From NCBI GenBank assembly GCA_946803715.1, contig CAMPET010000175.1, positions 73,317 to 117,530 of the forward strand: a stretch of 44,214 bases of DNA, read 5' to 3'. Source of the stretch: Beroe ovata (Eukaryota; Ctenophora; Nuda; Beroida; Beroidae). Positions 11,751 to 22,100 of the stretch are shown one piece after another (within the stretch, counting starts at the first letter, position 1; the number at the start of each line of letters is the position of its first letter). Under the pieces are notes generated by a model, which made no database searches, was not told the origin of the DNA, and saw only the letters and a program-made list of their open reading frames with translations. The position numbers and the translations under genes are program-made.

Positions 11751-13103
11751 ATGATAAGGGGTGAAATAACGCGGAGAGAATTCACTATCACCATCTTGTC
11801 CTGTGTTGTAGTCCTTATCCCAGCGGGGGGAATTACCTATGGGTTCAACAGCACGACCCCCTACATGCTCTCCTTCATGAAAGCCAACAACCCAGACGAT
11901 GCTACGACGAAAGCAGACTTTGGGAAAGTTTATGCTGCTCTACTGACTGGGCACGCCATAGCAATGATTCTGGGAGGAATTCTGGAACGCAAAATCTCGA
12001 CAAAGTGGCTCGCTCTCACTTCAGTAACAGCTTTTAACTGTTTCATAGTGCTGATACACTGGACTTGTAGAGATATTTATCTCCTGATAATCAACTATTT
12101 GCTCCTAGGTCTGAGTCTTGGTGTGGTCTACATATCCTGTATAATAGTGTCCCTCTCCTGGGTCTATGAGAGTTACCATGGGATTGTTGCGGGGATTGCG
12201 TGTTTTGGGTACGGACTTTCAGCTGTGTTTATCAGTCCTCTGCAAACATGGTACATCAACCCTAATAATGTCGCTGCGACTTACAATGACACGTACGGTG
12301 AATACATCTTCTCAGACAGCAGCGTCGTGTCAAAAACACCGAAAATGTTTGTTATTTACGGAATTGCCTCCTCCCTGCTGCAGATCCCTCTCTCTCTCTT
12401 GATTGTGAAGAATCAGGTTGGGGGTCGAGTCAAGGATGTCAAGGATTTGAGAGCTATCATCTCCATACGAGAGTTTTACATCCTCTTCTTCATTTTCATG
12501 ATGATCAAAACACCACTTGCGTTTATTGCATCCTATGCAAAGTTTTACGGCGAAACGTTCATATCGGACGACATGTTCCTATCTATAATTTGTGGATTTG
12601 CTGCGGTTTTCAACAGTTTGGGACGACCGTTCTGGGGCTACGTGTACGACAGAGTCAAAGTCAAGCTATGCCTGTTTCTGCTGTGTGTTGGTGCTGGGCT
12701 GAGCATCATATTGTTCTATGCAAGTGGGTTTATACCTGTCCCGTGGCTGGCAAAACTCCTCTACACCCTTTCTCTGTGGTCCACCTTTTTCTGTGTCGTG
12801 GGATCGTATGCCGTCATGCCGGCTGCTGCAGCTCACTATTTCGGGGGAGACGATATCGGGATAAAGTACGGGATTCTGTATCTGGGCCAGGCCCTAGGGG
12901 CCGTGGTGTCGATGATCTATGTCACGTTCATCCCATTCTGGTACCCTATAGTTATCACTGTGACGGCAAGTTCGTTACTGGCTGGAGTGATGACTGTGTT
13001 TATCAGACCAGAGGGTTTCTCGCACAAGTATGGCGAAAAGGACACGCTCCTACAAGCAGATGAAGGGAGTGATAATATTGAACTCTCTGAGTTGCATGAT
13101 TAG
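11751..13103 (+). CDS. Major facilitator superfamily transporter, OFA/monocarboxylate-like, 450 aa
   Basis: A single-exon ORF. The hydrophobicity pattern shows about twelve membrane segments in two halves, with a longer central loop near residues 165-240. Features include the N-terminal helix ITILSCVVVLIPAGGITYGF, the GxxLERK turn after helix 2, and NSLGRPFWGYVYDRV after helix 7. The last resembles the conserved loop of oxalate:formate antiporter (OFA) and monocarboxylate-type MFS proteins. The acidic tail carries a dileucine-like DTLLQ and ends ELSELHD, suggesting endosomal or lysosomal sorting (inference). The substrate cannot be read from the sequence; an organic anion is likeliest. The ATG lies directly after CCCCTATAG, an acceptor-like sequence. 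Lack of introns contrasts with the 13- and 27-exon neighbours; transfer from a microbe is possible but unproven. Confidence 0.85.
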   Translation: MIRGEITRREFTITILSCVVVLIPAGGITYGFNSTTPYMLSFMKANNPDDATTKADFGKVYAALLTGHAIAMILGGILERKISTKWLALTSVTAFNCFIVLIHWTCRDIYLLIINYLLLGLSLGVVYISCIIVSLSWVYESYHGIVAGIACFGYGLSAVFISPLQTWYINPNNVAATYNDTYGEYIFSDSSVVSKTPKMFVIYGIASSLLQIPLSLLIVKNQVGGRVKDVKDLRAIISIREFYILFFIFMMIKTPLAFIASYAKFYGETFISDDMFLSIICGFAAVFNSLGRPFWGYVYDRVKVKLCLFLLCVGAGLSIILFYASGFIPVPWLAKLLYTLSLWSTFFCVVGSYAVMPAAAAHYFGGDDIGIKYGILYLGQALGAVVSMIYVTFIPFWYPIVITVTASSLLAGVMTVFIRPEGFSHKYGEKDTLLQADEGSDNIELSELHD

Positions 13104-13432
13104 ATTGTTTTGATAGATGAATTGAATGATTTTCTGTATAATTTACATTGAGGTGATGGAATTTAAATAGTTTTTAAATGGGAATTTATACGTTTAGTTA
13201 ATCTTATTTTTTACTGTATAGGTAATTCTTCTTGACGATGCAGTTTATTAACATGTTGAAGGTTCTTTGAATTTATTCTTGCTCTTTAGTTTCTCAATAA
13301 TGTCTCGTCATTCTGAATCAAAATTCTACAGTACAAAATCTTCAAGCGAATCGAAGCCTATTCAAAGAAGTTTATAAAAGTAAGTATAGTTCATTCCTGT
13401 GCTGGCTATATCACCCCGATTCCACCTAGACG

Positions 13433-15451
13433 ATGACAGACGATCGCCATATCTGGTCTCACCCCTGTTTCGAAACAGTCCATCTTGGACTCACTCCATA
13501 CCTTGACCAGAGCTCTCGTGACATGAGCGCAACGTACAGCGGAAACTTTATCAGAGGAAGTGAAGATTTCAATCCGCGACTGCCAGATCACAGCAGTTCC
13601 CTTTACCCCAATTCCCAGTATCCCGATAACTATAATCCTGATATCCAAACCTATTCTTACCCAGACCATGCTAACTTCAATTCGGACGTGTCAACTTATA
13701 ATCCAGACCAGAAAACGTCAAACCCAGCGCCCACTAACAGTACTGACACCAGAGAGGTGGTGTCACAAAGCAGGAACACAACAGAGGTGTCACTAATCAA
13801 TGGCATAACAGAGGTGTCACAGAAAACTGAAGAAGATGAGATTTACCATTACACTCAGCGTGTGAAACATGATCAAGACAGGCTGGGCGTGAAACCCTGT
13901 CCACTTTGTTTTGTGCGGTACACCGACAACTACAGCCCATGGGACCACTCCTTGTGTCACGTGTGGGCGTGCAGTGGGTGTGATTTCACAACGTATTCAG
14001 CGGAGAGTAGAGACGCGCACATCAGGAAGCAGCACCATGCTGAAACACCAGCTGGCAACTTGTATCACTGTGTCATTTGTGGTGTGAAGGAGACAGATTA
14101 CAACTACCTCAATGCAGAGGAGTGGTTGAGTGCACACCTTCGGGAACAGCACCCTGAGGATAAACCGCGGTATAGGTGCAAGGTGAAAGGGTGCAGAATC
14201 AAGAGTCAGTGGTCCTTCACTCAGACTGATGAGTTGTTGAGGCATGAGAGAACGCAACATTCTGGTGAAACTGGTTACTTTGGTCACGGAAAAAGAGTGG
14301 AAGATTTCATACACTACAAATGCGAGGTTTGCCCCGCGGTCCTCTTTTCTGTAGTCGAGTTCTCGCGGCACATGAAGGACCATGCCCAGGACATGGTAGA
14401 GGATCCATCTCTTGAACCAGTGGTCGAGGAGATTGGTGGTCCGGGGTTGTACTATCTCACGGAGGAGGAGTGCAGTATTTGCGGTGAAAAGTACGAACAG
14501 AACTACACAATATGGGATCACTGCCGGAGTCATGTTTGGTGTTGTCTGGACTGCACTTTCACTGCAGATGATATCCATGTATTGGAGACCCACAGGAAGG
14601 ATACGGGACACCTCTCCGACCCTCCCGGCGGAAGTGGATATTATTTCTGCTTGTTTTGTAAGGAGAAGATAGAGTGCAGTGCTAGTGATGGGCATTTCAA
14701 TGCTGTTGATGAGCTGGATAAACACAAAGTGGATCATCACTTGGATCTCCGTACTGCGTACAATTGTAACCTCTGTTCGTTTTATGTTCGGAGGGAGGAA
14801 GGTCGACAGTTGCTCAACCATGAGAGAAGATGTCACGGTGACGTCATTGATACCAGGCGGAAACACTTCCAGTGTAGGATTTGTAAGAGAGTGGTTGCGT
14901 CCAGGTTGAAATTTGAGAAACATCTCATTGTTTCTCATGTCGGTTTGAAGAGGAAAGCTAAGCGACATGATTCGAATAGGGATGTTGATTCGAATAGAAA
15001 TAGTGATTCAGATAGGAATCGTGATAAAAATCGGAACAGTGAATCGAATCGGAATCGTGATGAAAATCGAACCAGTGAATCGAATCGGAATCGTGATGAA
15101 AATCGAACCAGTGAATCGAACCAGATTCGTGATTTGAATAGGCATGGTAATTCGAATACGGATGGTAATTCGGATCAGAATGACGTTGCAGAATCATCAA
15201 ACAAGAGACCCTGCCCATTGGGTGAAAGCACTAGCAGTGAAACGAAACCCGACCATAGGACATGCACTTTCTGTAACATAAGCTTCATATCAAGGTATGA
15301 ACGAGCTAAGCATCTGTCCCGAGTTCACGGGTCAGGAGAGGAGATGGAAATAGTGATGAGGAATAGGGTGGTGAACACTCGGCGGAGAAAACTGAAGAGA
15401 CAACTGAAGAAGCACCAGGGCAAGGAAAGGAGGAGGGGAGGGGGAAGTTGA
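13433..15451 (+). CDS. Multi-finger C2H2-type zinc protein with duplicated four-finger module, 672 aa
   Basis: A single-exon ORF. The N-terminus is low-complexity, rich in Asn/Pro/Tyr (about 1-145). A four-finger module from about residue 156 contains CPLC, then a W-D-H...C-H-V-W-x-C-x2-C finger, YHCVIC, YRCKVKGC and YKCEVC fingers. From about residue 347 the same order recurs: CSIC, W-D-H...S-H-V-W-C-C-x2-C, YFCLFC, YNCNLC and FQCRIC. A lone finger (CTFC...H-x4-H) begins near 611. Between about 515 and 575 lie imperfect 12-residue repeats built on SNRNRDENRTSE. The tail is Arg/Lys-rich, consistent with nuclear localisation. The likely role is nucleic-acid binding; no ortholog is recognised. 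An acceptor-like TTCCACCTAG lies three bases before the ATG. Confidence 0.8.
   Translation: MTDDRHIWSHPCFETVHLGLTPYLDQSSRDMSATYSGNFIRGSEDFNPRLPDHSSSLYPNSQYPDNYNPDIQTYSYPDHANFNSDVSTYNPDQKTSNPAPTNSTDTREVVSQSRNTTEVSLINGITEVSQKTEEDEIYHYTQRVKHDQDRLGVKPCPLCFVRYTDNYSPWDHSLCHVWACSGCDFTTYSAESRDAHIRKQHHAETPAGNLYHCVICGVKETDYNYLNAEEWLSAHLREQHPEDKPRYRCKVKGCRIKSQWSFTQTDELLRHERTQHSGETGYFGHGKRVEDFIHYKCEVCPAVLFSVVEFSRHMKDHAQDMVEDPSLEPVVEEIGGPGLYYLTEEECSICGEKYEQNYTIWDHCRSHVWCCLDCTFTADDIHVLETHRKDTGHLSDPPGGSGYYFCLFCKEKIECSASDGHFNAVDELDKHKVDHHLDLRTAYNCNLCSFYVRREEGRQLLNHERRCHGDVIDTRRKHFQCRICKRVVASRLKFEKHLIVSHVGLKRKAKRHDSNRDVDSNRNSDSDRNRDKNRNSESNRNRDENRTSESNRNRDENRTSESNQIRDLNRHGNSNTDGNSDQNDVAESSNKRPCPLGESTSSETKPDHRTCTFCNISFISRYERAKHLSRVHGSGEEMEIVMRNRVVNTRRRKLKRQLKKHQGKERRRGGGS
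14980..15180 (+). repeat. Coding 36-base minisatellite in the zinc-finger gene
   Basis: Tandem imperfect units of 36 bases (with 18-base sub-units) encode Asn/Arg/Asp/Ser repeats. Lengths keep the frame, so the array is translated. The middle two units are nearly identical, indicating recent expansion. Confidence 0.85.
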
Positions 15452-16164
15452 TCGGGTCTCGGGAGGCAGAGGGGGAGAGGAGGAATCATGAAAAAGAGGG
15501 CAGAGAGGGCAGCAGTACGGAATAATTCTTGTTGGGTATTCGCGACGTTGGGTATTCGCGACGTTGGTTATTCTAGAAGTTGGGTATTCCGTACCCAAAT
15601 CGAAAAGTGGAGTAACTGAGGAGGAGTAACTGGGGTGGCAGCTGGCAGGTGAACAAGAGTTTAGGAAAAGAGCGGGGAATCGGAGATAATTCGGTAATTT
15701 TGAGAACTTCCGTTCCAGAGCTGCAACGTGTATCAGATTTCTCATTGGTGACCAGTTAAACACTGGGTATCATTTTTACTTTTGGAATCATATTTGTATA
15801 ACTATCATTTCATTTGTATTTGTTTGTCTTACATGACTCTTACTTTCTAACTACTATTTCAAATCATCGGAATCATGAAAATCTCAGAACTTTGAAATGC
15901 CTTTTCTCTCCTAAAAGCAATATCTATGTACATGATCGATATTTGATAAGCTATTAATTTAATGATGATTACTTAATGGCTTCTCTCTTAGCAGTGCAAT
16001 GTCATCCCGAACATGGCTGTGACTAAATGAGCGGCGCTGTGTTCGAGTGATATGACGTCAGAAGGTGTCTGAGAGACGAAGACGCAGCAGAAAGGGGAGC
16101 GGAGACGAAAGTAGGAACTCAAGGGGGAATTTAAAAAGTGGGAACTTGGAAATAAAAGTGGGAA
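15452..16164. other. Intergenic interval between the zinc-finger and receptor genes
   Basis: No gene is supported. A short direct repeat of TTGGGTATTCGCGACG occurs at about 15533-15595. CTTCTCTCTTAG at about 15980-15991 is a good acceptor-like sequence but lies about 170 bases before the receptor ATG. AATAAA at about 16151 sits just before that ATG. Confidence 0.5.
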
Positions 16165-19100
16165 ATGGACACAAGGGAGTGGGATGCGATATCGCACACC
16201 ATGAGGGAGCTGGTATCGTACATCAGTGTGAAGGAGCTGGTATTCTATCTGATTGAGGGGATATCAGACCCACCCCCGGGGATTTCCTACTCTCCACTTG
16301 ATATCAGTGTGGAAAAGAAGGAGATTATGGAATTCAATGATCATGTGAGTGTGGCGCTGATTTACTACTATCGTCTCTGATTGTCAGCTTCGATTGACAG
16401 ATTAACTGGTTATAACCTGGGACATTGTTCAGTGAGAATAATTCATATGTACGGAATTATTTCTGTGTCTGACATCACCTTCTCCCGACAGTCGACTACA
16501 GTACTACTGGATTATTTGCGGAGGCGTAAGCTGGGTTTTCAGTTGCTATGCAAAGCACTTCACGACGCTAGACAGGGATTCCTGGCTAATGTGCTCGTCG
16601 CGACGCTAGATCGTATTCCTGAAGTTGGTAAGTGTGTGGAGATTCAGATCAAGTTTGCAAAACTCTCTCACCTGACACCTATCCCACTTCTCACTTGCAC
16701 CACTCGCTCCGACATCCAAATGATACCACTCTCACTGACACCATTCTCTCTCCGACTGACACCACTCTCTCTCTCTGCAACTGACACAACTCTCACTGAC
16801 ACCACTCTCCCTGCAACTGACACCACTTCTCACTCACATTCCCCTCTCGGCAGACAGTCCACATTTCTATGTGCCGGAGTCGAGATGTGCGATATTGCAC
16901 AGCATTGCTGAGCGGTTCCAGCAGAACCAGCACTACATAAACCTGTTTGGTGAGCGAGGTGTTGGGACTTCCTCCTTCATGAAACAGGTTTTTTGGTAGG
17001 GGGACAGGATTCCACGAACTGACACCACCATAACACCTGTACACCTGACACCACTATTTGACACCTGCAGGTGACAACGTATCTCCGGGACAAGTGCTAC
17101 TTCACCGTCTACTCTATCGACCTGGCCGACACCCCTCTAGTCCTACAGAAAGAATACTTCATCAAGCTCAAATACGAGATTGTATCCAAAGTCCGTGCGA
17201 TGAAGAAGTACTGTGTGCTGTGCATCGACAACTGTAACTCTCTCCTTCTTGAACAGCAGTCTCGCCACCAGGACTACCAGGAAGAACATGTCAAGGCGTG
17301 GATAGACTCGTGCAGCCACGAGCTTGGCATCAGCCTACTCACAACCTCCACCGAGCCTAGAGCTGGACTGGAAAATGTGGAGATCACCAAGTTATCGGTA
17401 TCGGAGATGATTGAGGATATCGAGCGAATGTTCCCGCGTGTCACAGATACGGAACTGGGCGAGATATCACGACGATTCCCACACTCGTACTGCAACCCTC
17501 TCGACTGTTTCCTAATCACGACCCTGTACCTGCTTCACAACAGGACAATGTCAGTGTTGGACAGTGTTCTGAACAGGACACCTCGAGGACGAGACGAGTT
17601 GTTCGCCGCTGTGTTCGGTAAACTGGACCGATATAAGCAGGATATCCTCCTTGCTGTGTACTCGCTGCCGTGTAATGCACGAGTTAGCATCACCTCCATC
17701 TTCTGTTTGTACTCGGGCACGTCACGTCCTCTGGACGAGGGACAGCAGGAGAGAATTGAGAGTTGGGTGGCAGAGTTGGTGGAGCTCAACCTACTCCAAC
17801 AGCTCAGTGAGCAACGGTATTCCATGAGGGATTCCAACTTTTTCTACCACTTTCGAACTTTCTTCTCTAAAAAGCACCCTAAACGGCTGAGAGTTTTCTA
17901 TCTGCGTGGTCTTCATCATTACTTGGATTACATTATCAAGTTTATACATGACGTGAAGGGGCTGAATGTTTCAAATCAGGTATGCAACTCACAGATGCCT
18001 GTACGATATGAATTCCGTAGAAAGTGTTTGATTCTGTGTGCGTAAGGTGTTTGATGCAAAGCACTCTTCTTCTTTCATCTCAAACTGCAAGCCTGAGTGA
18101 ATTTATGGACTCACTGCCGATTTTATCACTGATGACTCGTTGATATTAAGTATTATCATCACTGATGACTCATCACCCCTCTCCCGCAGGGCAAGGAGTC
18201 GGAATGGCAGAGCAACATCCCCTGCATCTCCATGGTACTGGACCCTGTGGATACGTCCCTGGAAACAGGACTACTCCGCAAACCACATCTCTCCAAGGAC
18301 GTGTTCATTAAGAGGATGTTCATTATCGAGCGATTGAGGAACATGACACTCGATATTCCTGCTCAGATCATTGTGCTGGCAGCTCGACACTTGCTCAATG
18401 ACTTTGATACGCACCACACCCGTTACGCGGAGACTGTGAGTGAGATTCCCCTGAGTGGTCAAACTGACACCACATTGACACCACAAAAACTCCGTATTTC
18501 GGTATTTCCATGAGACTGACGCCACATTTTCACCACACTGAAACATCATTGACACTGGACCACCTTCCTCACAGGAGGACAAAGCAAAGTTGCTGTGTCT
18601 GATAACGGAATTGACACTGACACCACACTACAGTGTGCGAGACTCAAGGGAGAATCTCACCAAGGCGCTGGTGGAGGTGAGGGCACTTCTGGAGAAGGAG
18701 AAATCAGCAGCTCTGAGAGTGAAGTACTACATGAGAATATTGGTGCCTCTCGCAGAGGTTTATTACACTAGAATTACACGTGGTTATGTTACATTGCGTT
18801 ATGTTACATTTTGTTATGTTATACTTCGATATGTTACACTTCGTTATGTGACACTCCGTTATGTTACACTTCGTTATGTTACATTGCGTTATGTTATACT
18901 TCGTTATGTTACATTGTGTTATGTTACACTTCGTTATGTTGCACTTCGTTATGTTGCACTTAGTTATGTGGCACTACAGATAACAGTTCTGAGTCAAATG
19001 ATATACAGCTCCTCAGGGAAGCAAAATAGGGCCGAAATTCGATCGGGAATCGATTCAGAGTCCAAAAATACCTGGGAATTCATGGTATTTGCTTGAATGT

Positions 19101-22100
19101 GGGACAAAAAAATTTCTTCGAATTCTGATCTGAGTATCGGTAGAAAATGAAGTGAACGACTCCACACTTTTCTACTTCATTTTCGGAGGTCTCTAATGAA
19201 GTCTTTACCGGCACTTACGACACTAATTTTCCACCAAATCATCTCTCCTACTCTCACACTACAAATATCAACCCTCGTTACAATCATGTATAGTTCATAC
19301 TCGCCGTGAAACTACGCTCAAATGATGATTTCTCTCCCGTGGGAAGCAAAGACTACAAAAACGCGAAAATCAATGGGACACACAATTAGGCCTAAATTAT
19401 TTCTGCACGTGACATGCTGAAATATAGTGTTTCTGGCCTAATTTTTGACGTAGAATTCGAATCTGAAAGAATTAGAGAGCTAGCTGATTGGGAAATCGGG
19501 GAAAATTCTTATTTTTTCTCGGATATGGAGTTCTGGGTCAAATGATATACAGCTCCTCAGGGAAGCAAAATAGGGCCGAAATTCGATCGGGAATCGATTC
19601 AGCGTCCAAAAATACCTGGGAATTCATGGTATTTGCTTGAATGTGGGACAAAAAAATTTCTTCGAATTCTGATCTGAGTATCGGTAGAAAATGAAGTGAA
19701 TGACTCCACACTTTTCTACTTCATTTTCGGAGGTCTCTAATGAAGTCTTTACCGGCACTTACGACACTAATTTTCCACCAAATCATCTCTCCTACTCTCA
19801 CACTACAAATATCAACCCTCGTTACAATCATGTATAGTTCATACTCGCCGTGAAACTACGCTCAAATGACGATTTCTCTCCCCTGGGAAGCAAACACTAC
19901 AAAAACGCGAAAATCAATGGGACACACAATTAGGCCAAAATTATTTCTGCACGTGACATGCTGAAATATAGTGTTTCTGGCCTAATTTTTGACGTAGAAT
20001 TCGAATCTGAAAGAATTAGAGAGCTAGCTGATTGGGAAATCGGGGAAAATTCTTATTTTTTCTCGGATATGGAGTTCTGAGTCAAATGATATACAGCTCC
20101 TCAGGGAAGCAAAATAGGGCCGAAATTCGATCGGGAATCGATTCAGCGTCCAAAAATACCTGGGAATCCATGGTATTTGCTTGAATGTGGGACAAAAAAA
20201 TTTCTTCGAATTCTGATCTGAGTATCGGTAGAAAATGAAGTGAATGACTCCACACTTTTCTACTTCATTTTCGGAGGTCTCTAATGAAGTCTTTACCGGC
20301 ACTTACGACACTAATTTTCCACCAAATCATCTCTCCTACTCTCACACTACAAATATCAACCCTCGTTACAATCATGTATAGTTCATACTCGCCGTGAAAC
20401 TACGCTCAAATGACGATTTCTCTCCCTTGGGAAGCAAACACTACAAAAACGCGAAAATCAATGGGACACACAATTAGGCCAAAATTATTTCTGCACGTGA
20501 CATGCTGAAATATAGTGTTTCTGGCCTAATTTTTGACGTAGAATTCGAATCTGAAAGAATTAGAGAGCTAGCTGATTGGGAAATCGGGGAAAATTCTTAT
20601 TTTTTCTCGGATATGGAGTTCTGAGTCAAATGATATACAGCTCCTCAGGGAAGCAAAATAGGGCCGAAATTCGATCGGGAATCGATTCAGCGTCCAAAAA
20701 TACCTGGGAATCCATGGTATTTGCTTGAATGTGGGACAAAAAAATTTCTTCGAATTCTGATCTGAGTATCGGTAGAAAATGAAGTGAACGACTCCACACT
20801 TTTCTACTTCATTTTCGGAGGTCTCTAATGAAGTCTTTACCGGCACTTACGACACTAATTTTCCACCAAATCATCTCTCCTACTCTTACACTACAAATAT
20901 CAACCCTCGTTACAATCATGTATAGTTCATACTCGCCGTGAAACTACGCTCAAATGACGATTTCTCTCCCGTGGGAAGCAAAGACTACAAAAACGCGAAA
21001 ATCAATGGGACACACAATTAGGCCAAAATTATTTCTGCACGTGACATGCTGAAATATTGTGTTTCTGGCCTAATTTTTTGATCAAAAAGTGCTATTTTTA
21101 TATTATTTCATAACACATAGATTGGTTGATCGCTCTGCTCTGTTGCTTGTCATCAATGGAAGGCGATGTTTTTGACTCGAAACCTGACATGTGACACTAG
21201 AAAACTGTTACAATTCCTGTTACACTCCTCCCTCTCTCAGATTTACGTAAGAGAACAGAGCTACGAAAAAGCTAAGAACTGTTTACGCGAGTGTTTGAAA
21301 CTGCAGTGTGACAACAAGATTGTAAACTGGATGCTCCGGAAACGACTCCGCTATGTTGAGGGGTTAATCAGGGGCGCGCATCCAGTCGAGGTAAGACTTG
21401 TAGAGAGCTTGTGCTGGTGTCGATACACCAATAACGAAACAACTTCACTACAATTAGACATCAATAACGCGACAAATGAAGACATTCTAGATGTACAGCT
21501 AGGGTGATCGGTGTGACCAGAGGTTGAAACTGGGATCCACTTATCAGTATCCTTGTGGCGTCTATAATGGGGAAACGTCCTGATTGCAAATCGCTCCAAA
21601 GGGCTGACATGGAGACTGCTTCTGAGATCACCCGTCACCGGGACTGTCTAGATATTGGCACCATAGTACAAACACACTCGTGTTGTCTGTGTTAGATTAG
21701 TGTCACAACCACGTGTTCTCAGGCCTCATCACCCATATCTCCCGTGGATGTGAGCAACAAGAACTTCCTCTCTCAAGATATCAAGTATCACCTCGAGATG
21801 GGTGATTCCTTCTACCTCCGGGGCGGTAAGTTACATCATCGTAGGGCGATTCACCAATCACCATAGATTCGAATGGAGTATCATTCGATCGACTTAGTGG
21901 AGCAAAAAAAATCTTATTCATTTCTTGAACTTAACCCCATGGCCCTCTCCATTTGAATAGTCAATAGTTGAATTCAAGTCAGATAAGCTATCGCTCCTCT
22001 CAGATTTGCAGATGGCATTCAACTACTATTTCGAGTTGTACCTCAAGTATCACAACAAGNTCTGCACGTGACATGCTGAAATATTGTGTTTCTGGCCTAA

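Noticed and set aside
13997-14968. 323-codon antisense ORF over the zinc-finger gene
   Set aside because: Long, but it lies wholly within a clearly coding frame with many Cys/His ligands on the plus strand. No recognisable protein features.
18590-19096. ORF with (YVTLR)n peptide repeat
   Set aside because: It extends true exon 6 past its GT donor into a 15-base minisatellite. The exon ends at 18757 in phase with the next TPR exon.
20024-20302. 92-codon minus-strand ORF repeated at 20568-20846
   Set aside because: It recurs only because the 544-base satellite recurs. No transposase, RT or other domain is visible.
18991-21078. CRISPR-like regularly spaced repeat
   Set aside because: The whole 544-base unit is repeated with no unique spacers, in a eukaryotic intron.
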